Shown here one piece after another: positions 40,332 to 52,192 of a stretch of 64,000 nt of DNA. The notes beneath the pieces were generated by a model. It had not been told where the DNA came from, searched no databases, and worked only from the letters and a program-made list of their open reading frames with translations. Location of the stretch: assembly GCA_006386115.1 (NCBI GenBank), contig VFIW01000046.1, forward strand, positions 1 through 64,000. Direction: 5' to 3'. The stretch comes from Globisporangium splendens (lineage: Eukaryota > Oomycota > Peronosporomycetes > Pythiales > Pythiaceae). Made by a program: the position numbers and the translations under genes. The stretch's first letter is position 1; every line of letters begins with the position of its first letter.

Positions 40332-42655
40332 TTAGACAGGCGGTGGGTCCTTCTTGGAGTTCTGGAACGATGTGAACGTGATCGACCTCCGCTTGGCGAC
40401 GCGCTCGCGTGGGTTTGCGTCGCGTGACGCCGACGGCATGCCGACCTCAATATCGTCGACGCTTCGTCTCTGCGGTCGCGCCGACCCATTTTCGCTAAAT
40501 GAACAAATTAAAACAAAGTTAGCACGACCACCATACAAGAACAAATACGCAACGGATCATACCCTGGTATTCGGCTCGAGATCCGCCGCGAAAAGATGCC
40601 GCGCTGACTCTGCGCAGACTGGAAGCCCAGCGCGCCGAGGATCTCGGTGAACCCCATGGTCGCCGACATGTCGAGGTAATTGTCGATGACCTGGCGACTC
40701 ACTTCGTCCGACTCGTCACCACCGGCATTTTCGCCATTCGAGTCGTCGTCGGACTCTTCGCCCGTGCTCATCTCGCTCTCATGCTCCACGATCGTCGCCA
40801 TGGACGCGACACTGGCCGCGTCGTCGCCTTCGAGTTCGACTGTGCTGCCGTCCACTTCGACGGGGAGTTCGGGCACCGTCGGCAAATGGCCCGGTTTGTG
40901 ACCGTCCGCCTTCGCGCCATCCGTCGACGTGAAGCTGTAGCCGCGCTCGAGGATCTTGCGCTTCGAGTGCGCCGGTGCATGCGGCTTGCGCTTCGAGAGC
41001 AGCACGACGCCAAAGATCGTCGTCATGATCCCGAGCACAAACATCAGCGCCTGGTGCACGGAGAACGCGCGGATCTCCTGGAAGTAGATCACGCCGCCGA
41101 GCACGCCGCTGATGATCCAGTACGCCTGGTAGATCGGCACGACCGAGAGCGCGTCATAGTGCACCAGGCCGCAATTCAGATAGTGGATCTGACACAACAG
41201 ACACCCGATGAGCGCTGCCGCGATCACGTACGTCTCAAAGTGTTGCAGACAGGTATCACCATGGAACGCGGCCTTGAGCAGTTCAGCACAGGATTTCGCA
41301 AACAGCACGGATTGGCCGCCCATGGTGCCTGCGAGTCCCGAGTACGCGACGAGCCGCACACGCGCCCACACTGCTGGCGGACCGACCTGGATCAGTCGAT
41401 GGTGCTTGCTCGTCAGGCTCAAACTCTCGACCAGGTGGATCAGCGAGTAGTGCAGCGCCACACACAGGAACACGACGACAAAGTACGCACCTAGAAGAGA
41501 CACACACCGAGGGTTAATAATGAGGCATGGAGCCTCGATAAGACGCCTGAATGGCAGTCGTACATGTCAGTGGGTCGCGGTAGAGCTCGAGGAGCATGCT
41601 CAGGTTGTACGACGGTGACGTATGCGATGCAAACACGACGGCGATCGTCGCGCCTGTGAAGATCACGAGCGTCGCAGCAATGTCCTTATGACCGAGTCTT
41701 TCCTTATTGAAGCACGGCGCCAGCATCTACGCATCCATAACATTTGTCAGATATCCACCGTAATATATGTGTCTTGATGAGGAGACACGTACCATGTTCC
41801 AGACGAGCGTGAGTGCTGCGAGCGGCGCCAAGAGACTCTGTGGCGCGAGTCCGAACGCGACAAAGTCGAGCACCGAGCCAGCGAGGATGAGGAAGAAGCC
41901 CAGGCACCACAGCGGCAGCCTGTACACTGGGGTCGGCGTCGTATTTTGCTCCTGCGCCGTGAGCTCGTTCTGTTTCAGCGCCTTCTTCTGCAGATTGATG
42001 CCGACGCTCGCGAAAAACGAGAACACGACGGCGATCGTGAATCCGATAACCCAGGCCGAGTGCTTGGGACCGACGTAGTCGGCATCAAAGCATTTCCCGC
42101 CGTCGGCGACACCCACCACGGGGTTGGACGTGTCGCCGCAAAACCGCTTCTGTGTGTCATGCAGCGACGTCGCAGACAGAGTCGCCGAGCAGTTGGTCGC
42201 GACGATCGACGCACAGCTGTCGCGGCAAAAGCTCTGCGCGGCTCCCAGCTCGCACACATTAAATACTTTGGCGCACTCGGCGTGCTTCAGTGCTGTCGCG
42301 CACGACGCGTTTTGCGCCGAGGACGCGGTCGTACTGGATTCGTTCAGGAGCTTTGCGTACTCTTCCTGAGCGGCATTATCCTGCGCAAATGTTACATGCA
42401 CGTAATGATTCAATAAGGACGTATGACCCACAACAATCAAGCATATGAACCGCGTCGCACCATTTCCCGCCATGACGACTTTGAGCGGCACGACGAGTAG
42501 CTCACGAATTCAGCACAAAACGGGATCTGCGCTTCGCTCGGGACGTCGCATGACGAACATTTCTGCACGTTCGCGAGCGCCGTCGTCACATGCGGCATCT
42601 GCGCCGCAAACAGCACGCCGCATCCGAACACAAGCAGCGGGTGATGCCGCATCAT
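40332..42655 (-). CDS. NIPA-like magnesium transporter with Cys-rich N-terminal domain
   Basis: Five exons: 42655 to 42461 (or to 42506 with an alternative donor), 42380-41793, 41726-41564, 41490-40563 and 40494-40332. They give 678 or 663 residues. A signal peptide (MMRHHPLLVFGCGVLFAAQM) precedes an extracellular domain with about ten cysteines (CSSCDVPS, CAKVFNVCELG, SFCRDSC). The NIPA transporter core then begins at WVIGFTIAVVFSFFASVGIN, with LQKKAL, PLWCLGFFLILAGSVLDFVAFG, PQSLLAPLAALTLVWNM and later AYWIISGVLGGVIYFQEI: about nine spans. Known NIPA proteins carry Mg2+ across plasma or endosomal membranes. The cytosolic tail is acidic, then basic. The cysteine-rich secreted domain in front is not part of the standard family. 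Confidence 0.87.
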
Positions 42656-43467
42656 CTTGTGTCGTATCCGCAGCGTCACGCTCGTCTTCCTCTTGCACCA
42701 ACTCAACGGTAGCGCATCACGATTGCAGGGAATTGCTGGATCTTGGACGCGTCTGGTCGCCCATGACGGCGCGGCGGGAAGGGACATCGTCGAGCTTCAA
42801 AGGAAAAGAAGAAGGCAGCGGCGCTGCTGCTGGCGTCGTGTGTGGGCGGATCCGCACAAGAGAGAGGGAGAAGACAGACGAAGGCAAACACACACACACA
42901 CACACGCACGCAGTCAGGAGGCACAGAGGCGCTGCTGCTTGGGTCTTCTTCGGATTTGCTGATGCTGTCGCCTGGTAAAATGATAACCGCTGTGACTTGT
43001 TTTGCTATTTGTAGGGCAGCGACATCCACCACTTCAATAGAAGCCCCCTCTGTGGGTTCACTGCTGGTTCGAGAGTGTACATAAACATGGCAGATCCGTT
43101 CGCGCAACCTTTCCGACATTCTGATTTCTGCGACCTTCGTACGACGTTGAACCAGATAAAGAGTGGGACTCTCGTGCGACATTGAAGTAGGTTAAAGGCT
43201 ACCTTCGTGCGACCTTGACTTCAGAGCAATCACTGCTACTGCCACAGTCTCGAAACCGTAATCGCACTTGCAGAGTGTTGATCCAGGATGAGACTGCATG
43301 CTCCGCCTCGAATAGAGCGCCCTCTTCCACAACCACCACAATGGAACCAACGCACGCACCACACTCAACGGCGTCCAAAGCTTCGTCTCTCACTCACTCT
43401 CTCTCTCTCTCTCTCTCTCTTACTCGTAGCTGCTGCAGTGTGTGTGTGACGCCGGACGACAGGCGCG
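42656..43467. promoter_or_regulatory. Divergent promoter region with CA and CT microsatellites
   Basis: 812 bases between the NIPA-like gene (minus) and the acyltransferase gene (plus). A CA run lies at 42888-42905 and a CT run of 12 units at 43397-43420, 47 bases before the acyltransferase start, probably in its 5' UTR. The repeated CTTTCCGAC and CTTCGTACGACGTTGAACC-type stretch at 43105-43200 was noted, with no known function. Confidence 0.4.
43397..43420. repeat. (CT)12 microsatellite
   Basis: Uninterrupted dinucleotide run just upstream of the acyltransferase start codon. Confidence 0.9.
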
Positions 43468-46284
43468 ATGCTCAAGCCGCTCGCCAAGAAGAAGGCCATG
43501 GTGCTGCCGTCGCCGCAGTCGTACCTGGAGGAGTACGCGCAGCACACGACGAGCAGCACGCTGCACACGGTGCTGCAGCACAACGGCGCGGCGCTGCGCA
43601 TCCAGCTGCGCTACCGCAAGTACCAGGAGAAAGTGCGCATGCTGCTCAAGAAGTCCGAGAAGGCAATCGACGAGCAGCAGCAGCAGGACAACGCTGTGAC
43701 TACGGCCAAGGCCGCGCTACGCGAGCGCAGCGTCACGGGCTCGAGCATGGCGCTCGCCGTCGCGTACAATGCGCGTAAGGACAACAGCAGCTCGGACGCG
43801 ACGACAGAAGCGCAGTACCCTCTGGTGCGGAAACCCAAGATGCCGAGCTATGCGTCCGAGATGCGATCGAGTGGCGGGTTGAGCGACGCGGCTGTGAAGT
43901 GGAGCCCGACCGAGTGGCAGCCGATGCCAGACCGAAACGACAGAGCGCTTCACGCTATCGCGAGCTCATCGTTGGACGAAACGGAGCAGAACGACGACAA
44001 CAAGACGGACAAGAAGGTTCATAACGTCACCGCTGTGACTAAGGATGATGCTTTGGAGAAACTTCCCGCTGTTGAGTCCGCCGCTGAGGTTGTCCAGGAA
44101 GACGAGAGACAGCACGCTGTGGCCACGCGAGACCATGGATTCGTGGACATTATGCATCACTCGTGGCTGCTGTCGTCCATGGAGGAGCGCTGCGCCGAAG
44201 CCGCGGCCTCGGTCGGTGCAGGTAACCGCGCGGGCCAGTCGGCGATGAAGGTCTCGGATTTCCGACACACAGTGCTGGACGTCGTGTTCATCACGCGGTC
44301 AGGCGTGGGCCACAATTTCCATGGACGCGCACCGTCGTCCGTCAAGACCCACTGCCAGAACCTCGTGTCGCGTGTGCAGCAACAGCAGGATTCATTGAGC
44401 GCTGAGGACATGCGCCGCGTGAGTCGGATCTTTTCCGGACTGCAGTCGGACATGTTCATGCCTGCGGTGCGCACGCTCGGGTGGATCCTGACCAAGACGT
44501 GGCGCATGCTGTTTAACGGCGTGCACGTGGACGTCGCGTCGCTGCACCACGTACTCCAGACGCTCGAGCGCGCCATGCAGCAGGAGGGCGACGATGTGAG
44601 CGTCGTGTTTGCGCCGACGCACAAGACGCACCTCGACTATCTGATCATCAGCTACCTGTGCTTCGCGTACGGGCTGCCTTTGCCGCGGATCGCGGCAGGC
44701 AACAACCTGGATCTGCCGCTCCTGGGTCCGTTCCTGCGTGCGAACGGGAGCTTCTTCATCCGCCGGTCCTTCCGAGACGACCAGTTGTACAAGCAGGTGC
44801 TGGCGAGCTACGTCCACGAGCTTATGAGTGACGGCAACCCGATCGAAGTGTTTGTGGAAGGTGGACGCTCGCGCCACGGTCGCGTCTGCAAACCGCGTCT
44901 GGGCTTCCTCTCCATGTTCCACGACTACACCAAGCTCGACTCGGAGTCCAAGAAGCAGAAGAAAGTGCTGCTTGTGCCGATCTCGCTCGACTACGACAAG
45001 GTGTACGAGGTCGAGGAGTACGCAAACCAGCTGCTGGGCAAGCCCAAGCAGAAGGAGAGCATCGCGGGCTTCTTCAAGTCGGTCTGGGACATCTTCTTCC
45101 TGCGCTGCGGCCACGCGTATGTGCGCTTCGGCGAGCCGCTCGCGCTGACGCAGGACTCGTCGCTGGACGACACGGCGCGCAAGCTCGCGGTGCACATGCA
45201 GACGACCGGCACAGTCACGAGCACGGCGCTCGTGGCGGCGCTACTCATGTGGAAGCGCAGCTACCAGACCCAAGAGATGCTCGCGTCGCGCGTGTCGTGG
45301 CTCGTGCACGAACTGGAGGCGCGGGCAGCGCACCTTACTCACGTCCACGACGACGCTATTGCGGCGCACGCGCTCTCCATCCTGAACGTCGACGTGTCGC
45401 CACAGGGCGTGCTGATGCCGCAACTCAAGTTCCCGACGCGCGCGCTGGAGATCGGCTTTTACCGGAACCATGTGCTCCACGTGTTTCTTCCGGAGATGGC
45501 GATCGCCGGCGCCATTGATGCATTGACGCGTGCTACCGCCACGTGCAGCACGACCGGCAGCAGTAATGTGTGCATCCTTGCGCGCGCAGACGTGGAGGGG
45601 AAGGCGTTGATGATGTGGAACTTCTTGCGCCACATCTGCCGCCACGACGCGATCGACATCGCCGCGCAGCTCAACCAGTTCGTTGCGCGGGTGGCATCTG
45701 CGTGCCGACTGGAAGGCGAGAAGGACGGGTACGTGGTCGTGGATCTGCAGCGCTGGCGGGCGTCCAAGCTTGTGAGCTTCGTGCTGTCGCTGCACTGGCC
45801 GTTCGTCGACTCGCTGTGGCTGTGTGCACAGGGCCTGTGGAGTCTGGGAGCAGCATTCGATGATGGCGTCGATGCCGACAACAGCGAGCGCGCGGTGGTG
45901 CGCCGCGTGCAGCTGCTGGTGCGCGCGCTCTTCCTCCAGCGCCAACTCGTGCACGCCGAGGCGCTCTGCAGCGAGAGCATCAAGCAATCGTTCGACTTCC
46001 TCGTCGAGCGCGGGTTCATCCGGTACGCGACTTCGTCCAATGGCCGCGTCATCGAGTTGGTGCAGCGTGAGCAAGAGCCAAGCGACGAGCTCGTGAATGC
46101 GCTCGTGGACGAAGTCAACGGCTGGCGGAAACCTGCGACATGTCTGTGGAAGCCGCACGCGATGACCACGACGCCGCGGTGGACGCAAGCGGACGCCATT
46201 GCCGCCATGACGGCGAGTGGAGAAGAGGGTCGTAAGGGTGTGTATGATGCGTGGATGGCGCCGACGGCGCACCGCAGTGTATAG
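43468..46284 (+). CDS. PlsB/GNPAT-type glycerol(-phosphate) acyltransferase
   Basis: A single-exon frame of 938 residues from ATG 43468. An N-terminal region of about 250 residues includes an IQ-like helix (LRIQLRYRKYQEKVRMLLKK) and is otherwise variable. The acyltransferase core carries all four family blocks in order: HKTHLDYLIISY (about 385, catalytic His and Asp), GSFFIRRSF, FVEGGRSRHG (substrate phosphate binding) and VPISLDYDKVYE. A C-terminal alpha-helical domain of about 300 residues follows, as in PlsB and peroxisomal DHAP acyltransferase. It would add a fatty acyl chain to glycerol-3-phosphate or dihydroxyacetone phosphate, the first step of glycerolipid or ether-lipid synthesis. 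The block after motif IV (GKPKQKES) is closer to GNPAT. No peroxisomal targeting tripeptide is present. Confidence 0.88.
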   Translation: MLKPLAKKKAMVLPSPQSYLEEYAQHTTSSTLHTVLQHNGAALRIQLRYRKYQEKVRMLLKKSEKAIDEQQQQDNAVTTAKAALRERSVTGSSMALAVAYNARKDNSSSDATTEAQYPLVRKPKMPSYASEMRSSGGLSDAAVKWSPTEWQPMPDRNDRALHAIASSSLDETEQNDDNKTDKKVHNVTAVTKDDALEKLPAVESAAEVVQEDERQHAVATRDHGFVDIMHHSWLLSSMEERCAEAAASVGAGNRAGQSAMKVSDFRHTVLDVVFITRSGVGHNFHGRAPSSVKTHCQNLVSRVQQQQDSLSAEDMRRVSRIFSGLQSDMFMPAVRTLGWILTKTWRMLFNGVHVDVASLHHVLQTLERAMQQEGDDVSVVFAPTHKTHLDYLIISYLCFAYGLPLPRIAAGNNLDLPLLGPFLRANGSFFIRRSFRDDQLYKQVLASYVHELMSDGNPIEVFVEGGRSRHGRVCKPRLGFLSMFHDYTKLDSESKKQKKVLLVPISLDYDKVYEVEEYANQLLGKPKQKESIAGFFKSVWDIFFLRCGHAYVRFGEPLALTQDSSLDDTARKLAVHMQTTGTVTSTALVAALLMWKRSYQTQEMLASRVSWLVHELEARAAHLTHVHDDAIAAHALSILNVDVSPQGVLMPQLKFPTRALEIGFYRNHVLHVFLPEMAIAGAIDALTRATATCSTTGSSNVCILARADVEGKALMMWNFLRHICRHDAIDIAAQLNQFVARVASACRLEGEKDGYVVVDLQRWRASKLVSFVLSLHWPFVDSLWLCAQGLWSLGAAFDDGVDADNSERAVVRRVQLLVRALFLQRQLVHAEALCSESIKQSFDFLVERGFIRYATSSNGRVIELVQREQEPSDELVNALVDEVNGWRKPATCLWKPHAMTTTPRWTQADAIAAMTASGEEGRKGVYDAWMAPTAHRSV

Positions 46285-48636
46285 TGGACATGTTGTGTGT
46301 GGATGTGGACATCAAACCCAATTTTAAACCAAGGAAGTTGAATGATCAAAAGTTTTCGCATTTGTCACGAGCTCGTCGAGCATCCGCACGTGTTGTTCAG
46401 GCATGCGGGCATTTGAGGTGCCATGCCGCCCTTTGTGCAACATCTGCACAGACACTAAATATTCCCGTGCTCAATGCGTTCCAAGCGGCATGTCAGTTGC
46501 TAAAATTTGCTCCGAGTAAATTGGTGATCGAAGATTTCCAATCCGAAAAGTTCACTCCGAGTAGGTGAGTTTGAGCAAATGCAACAGCTCAAGCTTATCT
46601 AAGTTTCACCGAGTGAGGTCAGATTCTGTCCCTGCTTGCGCTCAGTCATAAAACGGAGCTTTAAACCGCATGAAACAATGCTTGTCGATCAGCTGAATCA
46701 GGACATTGCACGTCCCCTTTTCAAGTTGGTAGTGGCTTTGACCCTTTTTGGTTGATTGGCATCCACTCCCAAGCGAACAACACTTTCGACCTGGCGGATC
46801 CACCTATAAACTGCAGCGGATGCATCCACTCGGAGTGGATCCACCTGAGAGTGAAAGCGCACACACCAGATCCAGGAACTCACGACATTCTCCAAGAACG
46901 AAAGAAGGGACTCCTCACACACACACACACACACGCGTGTTCATTTCTCAGTTGGCGGCCGATATCTATGAGCAGGTGTGGATGGAGCTGATTCGTCAAT
47001 GGCCGCAGACTTTACATTCCTGCCTTTTCTCATCTTGTGTGTTTGTGTGACTTTGTGCCAGTATATGCGTTTGTTGTTGATTTTGATTCACCGGAGCGAC
47101 GCAGACGTGGAACGATACGGCTGGGAAGCGAAGGATGCCCACATTGCGATCCTCGCGATCTCGTAGCGAAAGTCCTCGTGCGGTTTGACCGAATTGGACT
47201 GGCTGTTGCTCTGACCTGCGATTGACGCTGGCGTCGCTGTATGCCGTTTATTGCAACAGGTCAGCTTGGGACCTCGAAGACACCACGCGTTGCAGTATGT
47301 GCTGCCGTCATCATCTCGAAGGTTCGGTGATGCAGAAAACACCAGCTTTCATGGATCTGCGCACATGTGGCAGTTCATATGCAAACTGTGATGGCAGATG
47401 CGCTTGCGACAGAGTTCGTCCATTGCCGACATCTTCAGCTGCACTGACCAACTTTCTTTGCTGGATCGAATAGAAGCCATATTGTCGAGATGGAAAACGC
47501 AAACGTGCATTTCGATCTCGCCGATGATGTACGAACGGTGCGCACAGTTTGCTGCGTTCTCGGCAAGTCGATATTTTGACCAGGTTCAACCAGGATACTG
47601 AAGAAGACGTCCATCTCCTCATTCGTGCCAAAATGCACGTGAGTGTTTTTGGCAAAGACATGCAACTGCATCGGGAATTTCAGGTGATGTCTCGCATTCG
47701 CTCTGAGAGTGACTGCATTTCCCACTCGGTCATCGTCGATGATGCGGATTGCGCAGTGAGTTGCAAAGTTGTCTTGAGGTGGCTTGTTGGAGCGAGTTAT
47801 GCAGTGAGTAAGGCTATGGGGTTTGCAGTGCACTCTATCAATGCAACTGAAGTCGAACCCGTCAGCTAGATGCTGACAACCCCCCCTTCCGGACTGGAGC
47901 ACTTGGTGCAGTGTTAATGAAGAACGCCCGACTTCTCGCCAAGAAGGTTGACAATCACGAGAATCTTCGAGCGCAAAGACACCCCAACCAGCACGTAGAC
48001 AAATCAAAGAAACTCTCAACCAAAGAGTAAAGATTGCATGGTACTTGCTGCCATTGACAGCAAGCATCTCTTAATGAAACTGATTTGCAGTCATCGCGAT
48101 GCAGAATTTCGTACCAGCTCAAGCGAGTCGCAACTCCGTTTCGTACCCTTCTTGACTCTGCGGCTTGGACGCACTCGTCGTACCTTCTGAGGACTTCAGC
48201 GTCGTTACCGTGTGACACTCCCAAAGAAGGGATATATCACGAAAAGCAATGTAAGCTTCTTCACTACATACGGTCCAACCTCGGCACCAGGTGGACCATA
48301 GTTAACGCCATTATCGTCGTCGTTCGTCGAGTTCGTCAAGACCTGAATCCATATCCTCACCGGCAATCAACGAACTATCTATTGCCTAGATTCCACAGCG
48401 CTCACATGCAGGTCTCGTGCACGATACTCACCTCAGAAACGCACACAAGTTCATATCGTAATCTCCCATTTTCGCTCTTGCACAAGCATACCAAATCAAC
48501 TTGCCTGTTGTTGTTGTTGACAGCGGTTCATTACCTTGGGCAAATCAAGGTTTGGAGAAACCGCACGAGAATATGCAGAAATACTCACTCACACACCACA
48601 CAATGAGGTATCATCTATCTATCTAATGAAGCGTCT
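46285..48636. other. Gene-poor region with possible coding relics
   Basis: 2.35 kb. A CA microsatellite lies at 46916-46935. The plus strand at about 47490-47870 has protein-like stretches in shifting frames (for example VHLLIRAKMHVSVFGKD and VIVDDADCAVSCKVV). These could be an old pseudogene. No family was recognised. The rest shows no coding signal on either strand. Confidence 0.35.
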
Positions 48637-50462
48637 CTATTCGGCTGGTGAGATGAAGGACGCGACGGTGCCGATCACGGCGAAGAAGATCGACACGACA
48701 GCCAAGCCCGCGTTAAGGACAATCTCCCAGCGCGAGAGGCGGTGCTGGAAGAGCTTGATGTAGCACACGCACGGCAGGAACACGGACGCGAGCATCGCAA
48801 AGAACGAGCCGAGGAACGACGTCACGCGCGCAAAGTGCGGCACAAAGAGCGCACAGAACAGCGTTGCGATGCCGATCACGGAGCGGATGAACGCGCGAAA
48901 CACCTTGATCTTGGTGCGGCCCGAGTGGATCTCCTGCGGTGTCAGGATCACCTCCTCGAACGCCAGCGCGATGGGTGTGATCGTGATCGCAATCTTGCTC
49001 ATCGGGTTCAGCGCGATCGTCCAGATCATCGTGTGCGTGATCACGCCTGGGAACACTGCGATAAGGTTCAGTGTAATCTGTTGGCAAAGAGACAGAGGCG
49101 CAACGTAAGAAAACGCGAAGAGCTACACATTTTGCGGCAAAAGAACATGATCGTGTACACAGCGCACCTCTTTCGTCGTGTGCACGCCGAACATGAGGTA
49201 TCCGCCAGCTTCAATAGCACCGTAGACGAGGCACACGATAAAGTACGCGACGTCGAGCACCTTAGGGTACTCGGCGCGATTCGCCATCGACGAGCAAATC
49301 GAAGGGAACACAGAGTGGCCACCGAACGCGACCATCGTGAGCCCAATCGCCAATGGAATGCGGTCGACGTCAGCGACGATCTCGAGCGGTTGCGGCGACA
49401 GGAGACTGCCCATCGTGTACTCGACGTCATTTGGGCTGATCGAAAAGCCCACGAAGAAGACTGTGAACAGGCAAAACAGCGACGACAGGATACCGATGAT
49501 GCTGAAATACGAGAGCAGCGAGAGGTGCGGTGTCCACAGTGTCGGCATGATGATCAGGAACGCAATCACAGTGAGCTGGGACGGCGTGAACCCAGGCAGC
49601 AGTGCCGCCAACGTGTCGCCGACTGCATCAAAGCAAGCAAAAAACGAGAGCATGGTTAGAAGCTATGTGAACACTCAAAACGCACAGGAAGACACGAAAA
49701 AACACATACTCAGGACGTTGAACATTGCGCAAGCGGTGAAGAGCTCCGAGAAGAAGACCACGCCAATGAAGAGGCGACCGCGCGTCCCAAACGCTGCTTC
49801 ACCGATATCTGGGTATGTCTGTCAACATTCCACAAGACGAAGAGGTGCACTCATTAGTTGCATGCACCAGTAGCATCTGTAGGCATTGTTGCCTTACGTA
49901 CCGACATGCCCTCTTGGTAGTCCAGACACTTTCCGAGCAGTTTGCCCGTGTGGTTGGTCACAAGCGTGAAGAAGAAGAAGAGCGGCACACCCACGAGCAT
50001 GCCACTCGAGCGCAGCGCGAAGGGGCTCGAGAGCACGCCGACGCCTAGCAACACGTTGATGGCGTTGAACACGGCCTCCTTGTAGTTCATCTTGCCGTGG
50101 GCTGCAACCCCGCCGTGCAGATCCGCAGCAAACTCCGGCGTCGGCGGCTGCAGGATGCGCGAGTGCTCAGAGAACGAGCCTCTGCTGGAGCTGCGGCGGC
50201 GGATATTCACCGGCGACGCCATGCTGCACACCAAGTAGACAAACAAAAGCGATGCATGAGTATTGCGCACTTACATAGAGCTCTATGTACAGAAGATACA
50301 CAGAGGGACGTACTAGGCGTCGACGCCTTCTTCGAAGGTCGCGGGCCATGCGGGCGCCACGTGCGCGTCGCCGTGCTCGCGGCGCGTGACGACGGGCGAG
50401 TACGACGGCAGCAGCGGCTGCTGGTCCGACTCCGCGTGGCTCTGGCTGCTGCTCCCGTACAT
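48637..50462 (-). CDS. AAAP-family amino acid transporter
   Basis: Five exons: 50462-50314, 50223-49902, 49818-49710, 49622-49168 and 49077-48637. They give 491 residues, all phases agreeing. The first about 85 residues are a cytosolic, serine-rich tail (QQPLLPSYSP, RRRSSSRGSFSEHSR). Span 1 has the family signature AVFNAINVLLGVGVLSSPFA. It is followed by TYPDIGEAAFG (glycine of the family hallmark), IPLAIGLTMVAFGGHSVFPSI and a last pair of spans at the C-terminus. About eleven spans are expected. Members move amino acids with protons across plasma or vacuolar membranes. The start at 50462 puts a GA/CT repeat (50484-50502) just upstream in the 5' UTR. The substrate cannot be told. Confidence 0.9.
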
Positions 50463-51214
50463 GGCGGATATGCCGCTTGAGCACTCTCTCTCTCTCTCTC
50501 TCCTGAAGTGATGGACGCTGCGCGAATGTCCGTCCGTTTGGGTAATGAGGTGGCGGCTGCTTGCTCGTCCGCAGCCGTTGCTCAAAAAAAACGCAAATGG
50601 TAAACGTGATTTGATTGGTGTAAAATAGTGACATTATAAATTTACAGAGCTGCGAGTGGCTGAAATTGCTTTTGCGAGGATGAGGGCTTGTGGATATGCT
50701 GCGGTTTACTGCGCTTTTTGGGGACGCAAAAGCGTGTGTTGGTCGTCTGACGCCGCCTAATCGGAGTGATTGGATGAGTGCAGATCTGCCAGAGCGATGC
50801 TGGTGTCAAGATGCTTTCGAGGTTTTGAATTTATGGCAGAGAGGCGAAAAACGCACGTTCTGTTTTATATGCAACGTGTCAAACAAACGCATTTTCGAAA
50901 TGCAATTTGCCATAAAATCATCGAACTGAAGTGCGATATGAAGCCACCTCATTCCTCAGAAAATGAACAACATGCAACTTTGCTTGTTGCATGGTGCGCT
51001 TGCGCAACCACAACCTTCCTTGTGCTTCAACACAGGCGCAAGCAACAGCTTGTCTCTTCACACGCACAACTGTCCAGTTGACTGGCTGCAGCTTGTACCT
51101 TCTTGCGCAACACATGTCGATTGGCACACCTTGTTTTGGGAATTCCACCACCGTTGTGAATGGCGCTGCTTGTCGACCATTTTCCTGCCAAATCGACAAG
51201 CAACCGCGAACAAC
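50463..51214. promoter_or_regulatory. Divergent promoter region
   Basis: 752 bases between the amino acid transporter (minus) and the AK6 gene (plus). A CT run lies at 50484-50502 and an A-run at 50585. No protein-like frame was found. Confidence 0.35.
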
Positions 51215-52038
51215 ATGCCGTCGCACCTGCCCAACATCCTCGTGACCGGCACGCCCGGCACGGGGAAGACCTCCATGTGCCAGCTGCTCGCGGTGCGTCT
51301 ATGACATGCGCATGTATTGTTTGTTTGTTGTGCATGTGCATGTTCCTGCATCCTGCGCATCACTCCCATGAAAGGGCAATAGCAGCATGCTAAGGAGCAT
51401 ACGCCATTGCGCATGTACATGCATGCATATGTGTGAATTGGTTGCTTGCTTGCTGCGCTTGTGCGTCGCTTATATGGGTGTTTCATTTGCTGTGCTCGTT
51501 TATGTGGTTTGTTGCAGTGCATGCGCACTTGGAATTGCTGTTCCTACAATATCGCTTATAAACATGCTTGTTTACGGTTTATTAGGAGCGCACGTCTTTA
51601 CAGCACGTGAACGTAGGCGACCTGGTCAAGGAGCGCGAGCTGCACGAGGGCCGCGACGAGGAGTTCGACTGCTTCGTGCTGGACGAGGACAAGGTCTGCG
51701 ACGAGATGGAAGACATGATGACCGAGGGGGGCAAGATCGTCGACTTCCACACGTGCGACTTCTTCCCCGAGCGCTGGTTCGACCTCGTGCTCGTGCTGCG
51801 CGTGGACAACACGACGCTCTTCGACCGCCTCCAGAAGCGTGGCTACTCGGAGAAGAAGGTCGCCGAGAACGTCGAGTGCGAGATCATGCAGGTGGTGCTC
51901 CAGGAGGCTATGGAGAGCTATGCGCACGAGATCGTCCAGGAGCTCGAGAGCCGCACGGTCGAGGACATGGACGCCAACATCGAGCGCGTCGTCGCCTGGA
52001 TACAGCAGTGGGTCCAAGACCACGCGTCTGACAACTAG
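51215..52038 (+). CDS. Adenylate kinase isoenzyme 6 (FAP7/hCINAP-like)
   Basis: Exons 51215-51292 and 51586-52038 give 176 residues, the usual size for this family. The P-loop TGTPGTGKTS lies at residues 11-20. The family signature follows (HVNVGDLVKERELHEGRD), then DEDKVCDEMEDMM, IVDFHTCDFFPERWFDLVLVLR and the QKRGYSEKKVAENVECEIMQ block. AK6 is a small nucleoside monophosphate kinase/ATPase in the nucleus, needed for late maturation of the small ribosomal subunit (with Rps14). The intron is 293 bases, the longest of the clear introns here, and contains TGCATGTGCATG-type repeats. The ATG at 51215 begins the P-loop strand directly, as in other members. Confidence 0.93.
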
Positions 52039-52192
52039 ATAATTAAACAGATGAACAACACGAGACGGACGAGTATTGCATTGCAGTATCTGTCGTGCGG
52101 CTTTGGATTGCTTGATGGTTGCATGGGCAAGCTTCTCTCAATGTATTTGGCTGCTCTCTGTCTAGGCTGATTCTGCTCAAAACTGGCTGCTG

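Noticed and set aside
44392..46361. Long minus-strand frames opposite the acyltransferase
   Set aside because: Shadow frames with His/Arg/Val-rich composition and no protein character.
46916..46935. CA repeat as a regulatory element
   Set aside because: A plain microsatellite with nothing tying it to a gene.
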